From positions 16,258,515-16,322,514 of the forward strand of contig NW_022881603.1 in NCBI RefSeq assembly GCF_003369915.1: a stretch of DNA of 64,000 bases. The letters run 5' to 3'. The DNA is from Drosophila miranda. Taxonomy: Eukaryota > Arthropoda > Insecta > Diptera > Drosophilidae. Made by a program: the position numbers and the translations under genes. The number at the start of each line of letters is the position of its first letter. Within the stretch, counting starts at the first letter, position 1. This document shows positions 28,122 to 39,500 of the stretch, one piece after another. The notes beneath the pieces were generated by a model, which saw only the letters and a list, made by a program, of their open reading frames with translations, did no database searches and had not been told where the DNA came from.

Positions 28122-29409
28122 TATACCCGATACTCAAAATGAGGATTGGGGTATATTAGATTTGTGGTAAAAGTGGATGTGTGTAACGTCCAGAAGGAAT
28201 CGTTTCCGACCCCATAAAGTATATATATTCTTGATAAGCATCAATAGCCGAGTCGATTGAGCCCTGTCTGTCTGTCCGTCTGTCCGTCCGTCCGTCTGTC
28301 CGTCTGTCCGTCCGTCCGTCTGTCCGTCCCCTTCAGCGCCTAGTGCTCAAAGACTATAAGAGCTAGAGCAACGATGTTTTGGATCCAGACTTCTGTGATA
28401 TGTCACTGCTACAAAAATCTTTCAAAACTTCGCCCCGCCCACTTCCGCCCCCACAAAGGACGAAAGTCTGTGGCATCCACAATTTTAAAGATATGAGAAA
28501 ACCAAAAACGCAGAATTGTAGAGAATGACCATATCTTAAAGACTGCGGAATCTGAATTGGATCGTATTATTATTATAGCCAGCATCAAGAGAACAATTTC
28601 ATTTTTTCTCGCCCTGTCTCTCTCTAACACACACGTAGCATAGCCGGCTTTGCTTAGAGTAAAACATTAGCGCCTAGATCTCAGAGACTATAAAAGCTAG
28701 AGCAACCAAATTTGGTATCCACACTCCTAATATATCGGACCGAGACAAGTTTGTTTCAAAATTTCGCCACACCCCTTTCCGCCCACACAAAGGACGAAAA
28801 TCTGGGGATATTCAAAAATCTCAGAGACTATTAAAGCTAGAGTAACCAAATTTGGTATCCGCACTCCTGTTAGATCTCACTTTAAAACGTATATCTCAAA
28901 ATTTCGCCCCACCTCTTTCCGCCCCCACAAAGGACGAAAATCTGTTGCATCCACAATATTGAGGATACGAGAAAATCTCAGAGACTATTAAAGCTAGAGT
29001 AACCAAATTTTGTATCCGCACTCCTGTTAGATCTCACTTTAAAACGTATATCTCAAAATTTCGCCCCACCTCTTTCCGCCCCCACAAAGGACGAAAATCT
29101 GTTGCATCCACAATATTGAGGATACGAGAAAACTAAAAACGCAGAATCATAGATAATGATCATATCTATCAGATTGCTGAATCTGGATCAGATCAGATCA
29201 TTTTTATAGCCAAAAGGATCAAATCAATTTGCACTGGCTACGCAGCGCCCGACGTCACGCTCAGACTGATTTTCTGTCTCTCTCGCACGCACTCTTTGTC
29301 GTGTCGTTTAATATTAGCGGCGTCTGCCGGAGGAGAGCCCTACTGACTTAGAATCGGGTATAACTGTAGAGTTGCGGTGTCCACAGCAACTCACAACGTT
29401 CCCCCTCGT
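28122..29409 (+). mobile_element. ISY unit, type 1, with about 156-bp internal duplication
   Basis: 1288 bp, counterpart of the unit at 11255; the second duplication copy starts at about 28972. The 5' hairpin has a single change (GAGGATTGGGG). Confidence 0.87.
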
Positions 29410-30514
29410 TATACCCGATACTCAAAATGAGTATTGGGGTATATTAGATTTGTGGTAAAAGTGGATGTGTGTAACGTCCAGAAGGAATCGTTTCCGACCC
29501 CATAAAGTATATATATGCTTGATCAGCAGCAATAGCCGAGTCGATTGAGCCCTGTCTGTCTGTCCGTCCGTCCGTCTGTCCGTCTGTCCGTCCCCTTCAG
29601 CGCCTAGTGCTCAAAGACTATAAGAGCTAGAGCAACGATGTTTTGGACCCAGACTTCTGTGATATGTCACTGCTACAAAAATATTTCAAAACTTCGCCCC
29701 GCCCACTTCCGCCCCCACAAAGGACGAAAAGCTGTGGCATCCACAATTTTAAAGATATGAGAAAACCAAAAACGTAGAATTGTAGAGAATAACCATATCT
29801 TTAAGACTGCGGAATCTGAATTGGATCGTATTGTTATTATAGCCAGCATCAAGAAAACAATTTCATTTTTTCTCGCCCTGTCTCTCTCTAACACACACGT
29901 AGCATAGGCGGCTTTGCTTAGAGTAAAACATTAGCGCCTAGATCTCAGAGACTACAAAAGCTAGAGCAACCAAATTTGGTATCCACACTCCTAATATATC
30001 GGACCTTGACCGTTTCGTGTCCAAATTTCGCCACACCACCTTCCACCCCGCAAAGGACGAAAATCTGGGGCATCCACAAATCTCAGAGACTATTAAGGCT
30101 AGAGTAACCAAATTTGGGATCCGCACTTCTGTTAGATCTCACTATAAAACGTATATCTCAGAATTTCGCCCCACCCCCTTCCTCCCCCACAAAGGACGAA
30201 AATCTGTTGCATCCACAATATTGCACATTTGAGAAAACTAAAAACGCAGAAGCATAGATAACAACCATATCTATCAGATTGCGGAATCCGGTTTAGATCA
30301 GATAATTTTTATAGCCAAAAGGAACAAATCAATTTGCAGTGGCTACGCAGCGCCCGACGTCACGCTCAGACTGATTTTCTGTCTCTCTCGCACGCACTCT
30401 TTGTCGTGTCGTTTAATATTAGCGGCGTCTGCCGGAGGAGAGCCATACTGACTTAGTATCGGGTATAACTGTAGAGTTGCGGTGTCCACAGCAACTCACA
30501 ACGTTCCCCCTCGT
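29410..30514 (+). mobile_element. ISY unit, full length, type 1
   Basis: 1105 bp, counterpart of the unit at 12557. Confidence 0.87.
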
Positions 30515-31469
30515 TATACCCGATACTCAAAATGAGTATTGGGGTATATTAGATTTGTGGTAAAAGTGGATGTGTGTAACGTCCAGAAGGAATCGTTTCC
30601 GACCCCATAAAGTATATATATGCTTGATCAGCAGCAATAGCCGAGTCGATTGAGCCCTGTCTGTCTGTCCGTCCGTCCGTCCGTCCGTCTGTCCGTCTGT
30701 CCGTCCCCTTCAGCGCCCAGTGCTCAAAGACTATAAGAGCTAGAGCAACGATGTTTTGGATCCAGACTTCTGTGATATGTCACTGCTACAAAAATATTTC
30801 AAAACTTCGCCTTGCCCACTTCGGCCCCCACAAAGGACGAAAATCTGTTGCATCCACAATATTGAGGATACGAGAAAATCTCAGAGACTATTAAAGCTAG
30901 AGTAACCAAATTTTGTATCCGCACTCCTGTTAGATCTCACTTTAAAACGTATATCTCAAAATTTCGCCCCACCTCTTTCCGCCCCCACAAAGGACGAAAA
31001 TCTGTTGCATCCACAATATTGAGGATACGAGAAAATCTCAGAGACTATTAAGGCTAGAGTAACCAAATTTGGGATCCGCACTTCTGTTAGATCTCACTAT
31101 AAAACGTATATCTCAGAATTTCGCCCCACCCCCTTCCTCCCCCACAAAGGACGAAAATCTGTTGCATCCACAATATTGCACATTCGAGAAAACTAAAAAC
31201 GCAGAATCATAGATAACGACCATATCTGTCAGATTGCGGAATCCGGTTTAGATCAGATAATTTTTATAGCCAAAAGGAACAAATCAATTTGCAGTGGCTA
31301 CGCAGCGCCCGACGTCACGCTCAGACTGATTTTCTGTCTCTCTCGCACGCACTCTTTGTCGTGTCGTTTAATATTAGCGGCGTCTGCCGGAGGAGAGCCA
31401 TACTGACTTAGTATCGGGTATAACTGTAGAGTTGCGGTGTCCACAGCAACTCACAACGTTCCCCCTCGT
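30515..31469 (+). mobile_element. ISY unit, rearranged, two module duplications
   Basis: 955 bp. The middle is deleted and the AAAATCTCAGAGACTATT module follows twice (about 30875 and 31032), so this unit is where blocks alpha and beta differ most. Confidence 0.86.
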
Positions 31470-32630
31470 TATACCCGATACTCAAAATGAGTATTGGGGT
31501 ATTTTAGATTTGTGGTAAAAGTGGATGTGTGTAACGTCCAGAAGGAATCGTTTCCGACCCCATAAAGTATATATATTCTTGATCAGCATCAATAGCCGAG
31601 TCGATTGATTCAGCAATCTGATAGATATGGTCGTTATCTATGATTCTGCGTTTTTAGTTTTCTCGAATGTGCAATATTGTGGATGCAACAGATTTTCGTC
31701 CTTTGTGGGGGCGGAAGGGGGTGGGATCTAACAGAAGTGCGGATACCAAATTTGGTTGCTCTGGCTTTTATAGGTTCTGAGATCCTTGAACACATCTTTT
31801 GCAATTGGCAAAACAGACCATGAAACCTGTGTGTTAGAGAGAGACAGAGCGAGAAAGAATGAAATTGTTTTCTTGATTGTGGCTATAATAATTATACGAT
31901 CTGGTTGAGATTTTACACTCTAGAACATATAGTCATCCTCTACGATTCTGCGTTTTTGGTTTTATCGTATCTTTAAAAATGGATATGCCACAGATTTTCG
32001 TCCTTTGTGGGGGCGGAAGTGGGCGGGGCAAAGTTTTGAAATATTTTTGTAGCAGTGACATATCACAGAAGTCTGGATCCAAAACATCGTTGCTCTAGCA
32101 CACACCTGTGATATCGGACCTTGACCGTTTCGTGTCCAAATTTCGCCACACCCCCTTCCGCCCCCGCAAAGGACGAAAATCTGGGGCATCCACAAATCTC
32201 AGAGACTATTAAGGCTAGAGTAACCAAATTTGGGCTCCGCACTTCTGTTAGATCTCACTATAAAACGTATATCTCAGAATATCGCCCCACCCCCTTCCGC
32301 CCACACATAGGACGCAAATCTGTTGCATCCACAATATTGCAGATTCGAGAAAACTAAAAACGCAGAATCATAGATAACGACCATATCTATCTGATTGCTG
32401 AATCTGGATCAGATCGGATCATTTTTGTAGCCATAAGCAAGAAATCAATTTGCAGTGGCTACGCAGCGCCCGACGTCACGCACAGACTGATTTTCTGTCT
32501 CTCTCGCACGCACTCTTTGTCGTGTCGTTCAATATTAGCGGCGTCTGCCGGAGGAGAGCCATACTGACTAAGTATCGGGTATAACTGTAGAGTTGCGGTG
32601 TCCGCAGCAACTCACAACGTTCCCCCTCGT
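31470..32630 (+). mobile_element. ISY unit with an inverted internal segment
   Basis: 1161 bp, counterpart of the unit at 14783; inverted segment at 31608-32099. Confidence 0.88.
31608..32099 (-). repeat. Inverted ISY internal segment, copy 2
   Basis: Same content and the same two breakpoints as the segment at 14921-15409, differing by a few bases, so the inversion happened once and was then copied with its surroundings. Confidence 0.88.
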
Positions 32631-34207
32631 TATACCCGATACTCAAAATGAGTATTGGGGTATATTAGATTTGTGGTAAAAGTGGATGTGTGTAACGTCC
32701 AGAAGGAATCGTTTCCGACCCCATAAAGTATATATATTCTTGATAAGCATCAATAGCCGAGTCGATTGAGCCCTGTCTGTCTGTCCGTCTGTCCGTCCGT
32801 CCGTCTGTCCGTCTGTCCGTCCGTCCGTCTGTCCGTCTGTCCGTCCGTCCGTCTGTCCGTCTGTCCGTCCCCTTCAGCGCCTAGTGCTCAAAGACTATAA
32901 GAGCTAGAGCAACGACGTTTTGGATCCAGACTTCTGTGATATGTCACTGCTACAAAAATCTTTCAAAACTTCGCCCCGCCCACTTCCGCCCCCACAAAGG
33001 ACGAAAGTCTGTGGCATCCACAATTTTAAAGATATGAGAAAACCAAAAACGTAGAATTGTAGAGAATTACCATATCTTTAAAACTGCGGAATCTGAATTG
33101 TATCGTATTATTATTATAGCCAGCACAAAGAAAACAATTTCATTTTTTCTCGCCCTGTCTCTCTCTAACACACACGTAGCATAGCCGGCTTTGCTTAGAG
33201 TAAAACATTAGCGCCTAGATCTCAGAGACTATAAAAGCTAGAGCAACCAAATTTGTTATCCACACTCCTAATATATCGGACCGAGACGAGTTTGTTTCAA
33301 AGTTTCGCCACACCCCCTTCCGCCCCCACAAAGGACGAAAATCTGGGGATACTCAAAAATCTCAGAGACTATTAACGCTAGAGTAACCAAATTTGGTATC
33401 CGCACTCCTGTTAGATCTCACTTTAAAACGTATATCTCAAAATTTCGCCTCACCCCCTTCCGCCCCCACAAAGGACGAAAATCTGTTGCATCCACAATAT
33501 TGAGGATACGAGAAAACAAAAAACGCAGAATCATAGATAATAATCATATCTATCAGATTGCTGAATCTGGATCAGATCAGATCATTTTTATAGCCAAAAG
33601 GAACAAATCAATTTGCACTGGCTACGCAGCGCCCGACGTCACGCACAGACTGATTTTCTGTCTCTCTCGCACGCACTCTTTGTCGTGTCGTTCAATATTA
33701 GCGGCGTCTGCCGGAGGAGAGCCATACTGACTAAGTATCATCCGCAAAGGACGAAAATCTGGGGATATTCAAAAATCTCAGAGACTATTAAGGCTAGAGT
33801 AACCAAATTTGGTATCCGCACTCCTGCTAGATCTTACTATTAAACGTGTATCTCAAAATTTCACCCCACCTCCTTCCGCCCACACAAAGGACGAAAATCT
33901 GTTGCATTCACAATATTGCACATTCGAGAAAACCAAAAACGCATAATCATAGATAATGACCATATCTATCAGATTGCTGAATCTGGATCAGATCAGATCA
34001 TTTTTATAGCCAATAGGAACAAATCAATTTGCAGTGTCTACGCAGCGCCCGACGTCACGCTCAGACGGATTTTCTGTCTCTCTCGCACGCACTCTTTGTC
34101 GTGTCGTTTAATATTCACGGCGTCTGCCGGAGGAGAGCCATACTGACTAAGTATCGGGTATAAATGTAGAGTTGCGGTCTCCGCAGCAACTCACAACGTT
34201 CCCCCTC
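32631..34207 (+). mobile_element. ISY unit, extended form, last of the array
   Basis: 1577 bp with the fused junction at about 33740. The tail carries ATTCACGGCG and CGGTCTCCGC variants found again only at the end of the 43325 unit, and it stops at CCCCCTCG right before the gene's 5' flank. Confidence 0.87.
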
Positions 34208-35927
34208 GATATGTTTAGTTAGATTATTTTTTAAATAAATCAACTATATTGCAAACCAAAGGCAAAAGAACCGCAGCAACAGCAAGCGGAAACCTTAGCA
34301 AAGAGGAAAACAGGAAGAGCAAGAGGAATCCCCCACAAAGCAGAAACAAAAGCAACAGCAGAGACCCAGCGACAGCCACAGAACAGAATCATACGCAACC
34401 ATGCTTGTACTCATAGCCGTGCTGTTTTTTAATGCCTGCCTGGCGGGTGAGTAAAAGAAACACATCTCAAATTTAAGTTAATTCCTTGTTTAAGTCTAAG
34501 TTCTGTTTAAGTAAAACAAGTGCACAACAATTTAGGGCAATCTTGTAGTGAATTATTCTTTTATTCCTGGGGACAGGTGTAAATGTTACTTACTTTCATT
34601 TGGCATAAGCAGGGCGGGACGAAATAGTTCAATGCTCATTGATCGAGCCTTTTTATGCACCTGTTACTATGGTATATTTATATAAGATGACGCATTGCCA
34701 CACAGAAAGCCCTAGAGTAGAAGAGTAGAAAACCCCTTGCTTGCAACGATCAGGCTTTGTATTTTTCCTACTGCAAGCCATAAAGTAGAAGTTCATATTA
34801 CTCAAGTTTCTCAATTAAACTTGAGCTTATCTGATTATCCCATTCCTTAGGCACATAAACTTAGCTGCGTAGTTGTGGTGCCTCGTATTCATATAATTTA
34901 CAAGGATAATCGGATAATAACAAGCAATTATTATTATAATAGGCACCATTCCCGCTACGCCGGAGAACATAACCGTAACCTTTCTGACGCCCACTGCGGT
35001 ACGGGTGTCATGGCAAACGCAAATCGAAATGAAGGCACATCCCATCGAGAAGTACATCGTGACGTACAAGCCGACAGACGACAGGTAGGTACCACTAACA
35101 AAGCAAGAACTCAATCTACCCACTTGACTAGGCTAAATAACGCCAGAGTACACTTCAAATGTAACTGACGCGCTGAAGGTGCGGGGGCAGAGCCGAAGAG
35201 GCGGCAAGTCAAGTGCATTTATGCAGGGAACAAGTAAAATATGTACATATTTTGTATGCAATTGACAGGCGGGCCGGCGGGCCAGGCCGCGGAGTGAGCC
35301 GGAGGCGGCAGCGGTCAGTCAAGAGCAGTGTGTGCGTGTGCAAGTGTGTAAGTGTGTTACTTTGCGTGTCTGTGTGGCATATGGCCATGAGCTAAATAAC
35401 GGCCCAAGTAAACCAACAGAGAAAGAAAAACCAAAGAAAAACAAAATAGGAAAGTTAAGGCCAATTTGACCGCGAATGCAGGCCAAAAAGAAAAACAAAA
35501 GCCGCGTGTAGCAAAGTTATTTAAAACAAAAGCCAATAAAAGAACTGACTAGAAGAAGCACCGAAAAGGGGAGTTAGCCGTAGATCAAGTACATATGTAC
35601 ATACATACATACATACGGTATATATGTATTTAATGTGTGTTTATGTGTAAAGAGTAGAGCGAACATTTCTTTGTGACTTTCTTGCTGTGTGCCAGCAACT
35701 CGCTCTCGTGCTCTCTCGTACGAATGCAATATTTTCGATGATTTACCGTAATAATTTTGCTCAACTGCAGCTGTCTTGCCTTCACTCCACTCCTCCCGCA
35801 TCACTATCACCATGCACTCATCGCCGCTCTCACACCATCTCTCACACTTGCTGCTCCCTTGCTGATTGCTGTTGCTGTTGCTGCTTCTCATCGCCTGCGT
35901 GGCGTCAGGAACACACAGTGAAACAGT

Positions 35928-35928
<1 letters not shown>

Positions 35929-35972
<44 letters not shown>
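35929..35972. repeat. (GA)n microsatellite, copy A
   Basis: About 44 bp of AG dinucleotides in intron 2; 12 bp longer than its duplicate at 45961-45992. Confidence 0.95.
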
Positions 35973-35975
<3 letters not shown>

Positions 35976-36483
35976 TGGATTGCCGGAATGGGCTGCATAT
36001 TTCGACTACAAACTAAGCACTTCCGCTCCGACTAGTGCTCACAGAATGGGAATGCTGGGCTTTAGCACCGTTCGGTGGCTGGCATGCCGTGTAATAACTT
36101 AAGTGCTCGACTTTTTCACTTTTTGACTGCTGCAGTCCGCACAGTCCGCGCAGACCAGTAGCCAAGCTGTGTTCTTTTGTAGTTTTTCAATTTAACGGCT
36201 CACATTGCGTGTGTGTGTGTGTGCAAGCGTGTTTTTTTTGTCTTTTACTGCCGTTTATTCCAATGCCAAAGCATTGATGTTGTTGTAGTTATTGCCCCAC
36301 TGCTGTTCTTCCATAAAGTTCACGCCTATGTCAAAAATTGTATTACAAAAACTAGGACTTTATTTTGACTTCTTGTTCCACTGGTCATTATTTATAAGTG
36401 AGTTTGTTTTTAATTTTTGTGTTTCTTTCGTATCGATTTTTGGTGTATTACCCACTTCCGTCAGTCAGCCAGTCATTATGGTG

Positions 36484-36508
36484 GGCCGGGCCGGGCCGGG
36501 CCGGGCCG
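36484..36508. repeat. (GGGCC)n short tandem repeat, copy A
   Basis: Five GGGCC-type pentamers in intron 2, GC-rich against an AT-rich surrounding; duplicated near 46500-46524. Confidence 0.85.
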
Positions 36509-39500
36509 TTGCGGTGCGGTGTACTATTCGTTGTTAGTTCTATCTTCCTACCGTTTTTCGAGTAAATTGTGGCCGTGAATAATGTATGATTAGTATATAC
36601 ATAGACACGTTGACGGTGAGTCGACGGATCCGGGCTCTGGTTTTGGCCCTGGTTCTGGCTCTGGCTCTAAACTAAACTAAACTTTTGTCCTAGACATTAT
36701 TTCACCAACACCCTCGTGCGGCGACTTTTACCTTACCACTACACTCGAAGAAATAATCAAGTCGAAAATTATATGTTGGAATGTTGTCCTTGTTTATGTT
36801 TCAGAACTTATTAAGCCATTTCTCTCAGTGTCCCATACATGCTCCAAATTACTAAGTGGTTTTATGAAATTCTTGACGAACAATGGGTCCTGTGAGAGGC
36901 AAAGGTTCGAGTTGAGTTTCAATATGTCCAAGCATGTCAAGCACTATCAATAACAATAATAATTAATAACAATTACTGTCCCACCGAAGGAGGTACTGGG
37001 GGTGTGGGGCAGACAGTTGGAGAACACCAATCAATAAATATCCCTGTGCCCTAGATTATATTCATTTATCGTTATCAATTCCTTTAGAGCCAATTTGACA
37101 TTATTAAAATTGAAATGTCAGGGACCAGGCCCACATAAAAGTGCTTCAGGTACACATACACGTAGCTTTTGTGGCACGTCAAAGCAGATAAGGCATGTGC
37201 GCCTCCCCCTACTGTCTCTCCGATGACCACATGCATGTCCATGGCAACATGGACAGAAACGGAGAACATACTATATGTACCTACCGTAAACCTGATTTGT
37301 ACGTGGATCACATAGCCTACGATACGGGTACTCGTATTGCAGAGGTAATCCCTAAGCCTAATCCCTGTATCCATTATCTTTCCATAGAAGTTATTTGTCT
37401 TGGGAACGTCCGTGATAAGCAGATATTCTTCATTAGACATTGATGGAACTGTCCAAAGGGGCGTATGCGGAATTTTCATTGCATTTCGAATTCCATGCAA
37501 ATAGGAAAAGCCCTCAAAGTCATGTTGTTCTAGGAAAACTCAACTAAAAATTCTGACTAGAGGGACAGCAGACCTCCGATGTCACCACTCCACCCACAGA
37601 AACAGAAGGAACATCCGGCCTAGAGTAAAGTTTAGGAGCGTGCACTTTGTACATCATAAGTTATTTCACCCCACATATGTGACACGTTTGTTTTTACATA
37701 TCGGAAAGCCACTGTGGAGTTCCAGAAATGGACAGGGATCGGGGCGAACGACTCATTCGAATGGGATTCACTGGCCTGTAAACTGATTATTTAGTAATAA
37801 AACCAGAAAAAATAAATACATATGAAAATTGAAGCAAAAAAGAAATTCATACGCGAGTAAATATTTTGTGCACCTTTGCGAGTGCTCATAAAACTTGGCC
37901 AGAGCCCAAGCCGGCAGTAAAAAGGAATTTGCCAACGAGTGAGAGGCGAGGAAGGAAAAGCTAAGCAAAGAACATCATGAAATTGAGAAAACTCCTTCGT
38001 GCTGTTGCTGCTGCTGGAAATTCACGTGCATTTCTAATGCCATTTAAGGACAAGCAAAGGGTACGGGATCCGCCCAGAACAGAATTGAAGCCATGGCGTG
38101 TGTTTAAATTGTGGATAATAAGCGACTTCCACACACAGCGACTAGCGAGCGGAGAGGGGAGGATTAAACTTGATTTGCCCCAGGCGTCGCCACATGCTGA
38201 AAACTTACTATAACTGGGAAACTTTAGACAACGCCTGGCCATGTCACATATGGCTGATGTTTGCATAAAACGGCCCAATTTCCATTTGCCCGGGGGCCTC
38301 GAGTCTATTAGCTGTGTGGCAATGTATGCGACACGTGTGCAAAGTCAGTGGAGCCAGCCGCCCAGAATCTCAAATCAATTATGTGTGTGTATTTAGCCCC
38401 TGGATGGAGGTAATTCATTAATCTATAATGAGCCAACAGTACGGGTTAAGAGATGACTATCTGCTTAAAATGGCATCAGCCGAATAAGCAGCTTACTCGT
38501 ACAGAGACATTTTCATCGGCCTGAAGATGGTGCCTTTCTGACTAATGGTCAAACGGATATGGCTACGGTCGGATATGGTCGAAAACTCGGCCTCCTTTAG
38601 CTTTTGGCACTAGATCGATCTCTAGCTTCAGAATACCCATTAAATATATTTCTGTATTTAATTGGTCGGCTGTTGGTGCCCCTTCGGTGTCCTGGCTTTT
38701 AACATTAATGTTTACTTGTACGAGTATGGCGCTGTTTTTGTTTTGTCTGAAATCGGAACAAGCGAAATGCGGGCAACGCAACTCCTGTTTTGTTCTTAGT
38801 TCCTCTGGGCACCATTGCGATGGAAATGTACTGGTGTTGTATATATGTGTAGGTATACGAGTGTGTGTAAGCTGCCATCGTATGTATGTACGATATGGAG
38901 TATGTATGAATAATGAATCATTTGTCAGACTGTTGTGGCGGCGGCCATAGTAATGGGAGACAAAGCCGAGGTCTGGCCACTTTTCCAGGCCACGCACTTG
39001 CAGGGCGGCGAGTAGAGGGCAGGATAATTTAGAAGGCAGTACACAGCTCGGCTCTGGTGTGTAATGTGAGCTCTCTCGATTGGCAAAATCTAGGACATGT
39101 GGGGTATTCTGTTCTGGCGGAAAGTGACAAAGTGAAATATTGGCCAATGCTGTAATTACGCACACATACCGGCCTCATATATCACGCCTGGGTTTGTTGT
39201 AGTTGGTCAATTAGCAGCAAAAAGACACACACGCATACAGAATGCACTATCCTACCGTACCGTTCACCGCCCCGTCCATTGCCATTCGAGAGAGGTAATT
39301 GAATTAATTTAAGTTACAGGGTTGTACAGGACGTTGCCGGTAGCAGCGAGGCCATTGTCCTGGATCGACTATTGCCCAGCACACAGTACTCCCTGGTCGT
39401 GACGGCCATCTGGCAGGGCAAGAAGTATCGCAGCAGTGGCCAAATCAAGTTCCGGACCCTGGGTGAGTATCTTATAGATTCAATCGGCACACAAATAGAT

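Larger units (their letters stand above)
1..34207 (+). repeat. Tandem array of about 30 DINE-1/ISY (Helentron-like) units
   Basis: Every unit begins TATACCCGATAC and ends with the subterminal inverse GTATCGGGTATA, then a 7-bp-stem hairpin (GAGTTGC...GCAACTC) and CAACGTTCCCCCTCGT, where the next unit starts at once. These are the structural marks of DINE-1/INE-1, which is known as a non-autonomous Helentron: subterminal inverted repeats, a 3' hairpin and insertion between T residues. The body carries (CTGT/CCGT)n, then three or four copies of a CAAAGGACGAAAATCTG module, then GA/CT-rich tracts. All units share one orientation and abut without spacer, so this is a satellite-like tandem array, not scattered insertion. 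No Rep/helicase coding sequence is present. The short open frames inside are periodic by-products. Units differ by subfamily, deletions, 156-bp internal duplications and inverted segments, described unit by unit below. Confidence 0.9.
35085..39319 (+). other. Large intron 2 of FnIII gene copy A
   Basis: 4.2 kb with no convincing coding sequence. It holds a (GA)n tract at 35929-35972, a GT tract near 36210, a GGGCC pentamer run at about 36484-36508 and a TACA run near 35600. The longer open frames here (for example a minus-strand one at 38563-39165) show no recognisable domain and are copied unchanged in the duplicate. Confidence 0.7.

Noticed and set aside
756..34146. Dozens of 60-130-codon open frames on both strands in the array (for example those starting MLERDRARKN or containing SETIKARVTKF)
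   Set aside because: They recur with the repeat period, have no domain, are frequently broken by single changes between units, and overlap each other on opposite strands; they are by-products of the ISY sequence.
1..34207. CRISPR-like or tRNA-like array
   Set aside because: The period is about 1.1 kb, there are no short regular spacers, the sequence is a fly transposon and the host genome is eukaryotic.
1..34207. Autonomous Helitron/Helentron coding Rep-helicase or endonuclease
   Set aside because: No long open frame or helicase/Rep motif occurs in any unit; the longest frames are about 130 codons.
35687..36102. Open frames with long Arg-Glu repeats
   Set aside because: They are translations of the (GA)n microsatellite; the repeat length differs between copies.
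38563..39165. 200-codon minus-strand open frame in FnIII intron 2 (duplicated at 48581-49183)
   Set aside because: No recognisable domain, lies wholly in an intron of a well-supported gene, and is retained in the duplicate only because the copies are nearly identical.
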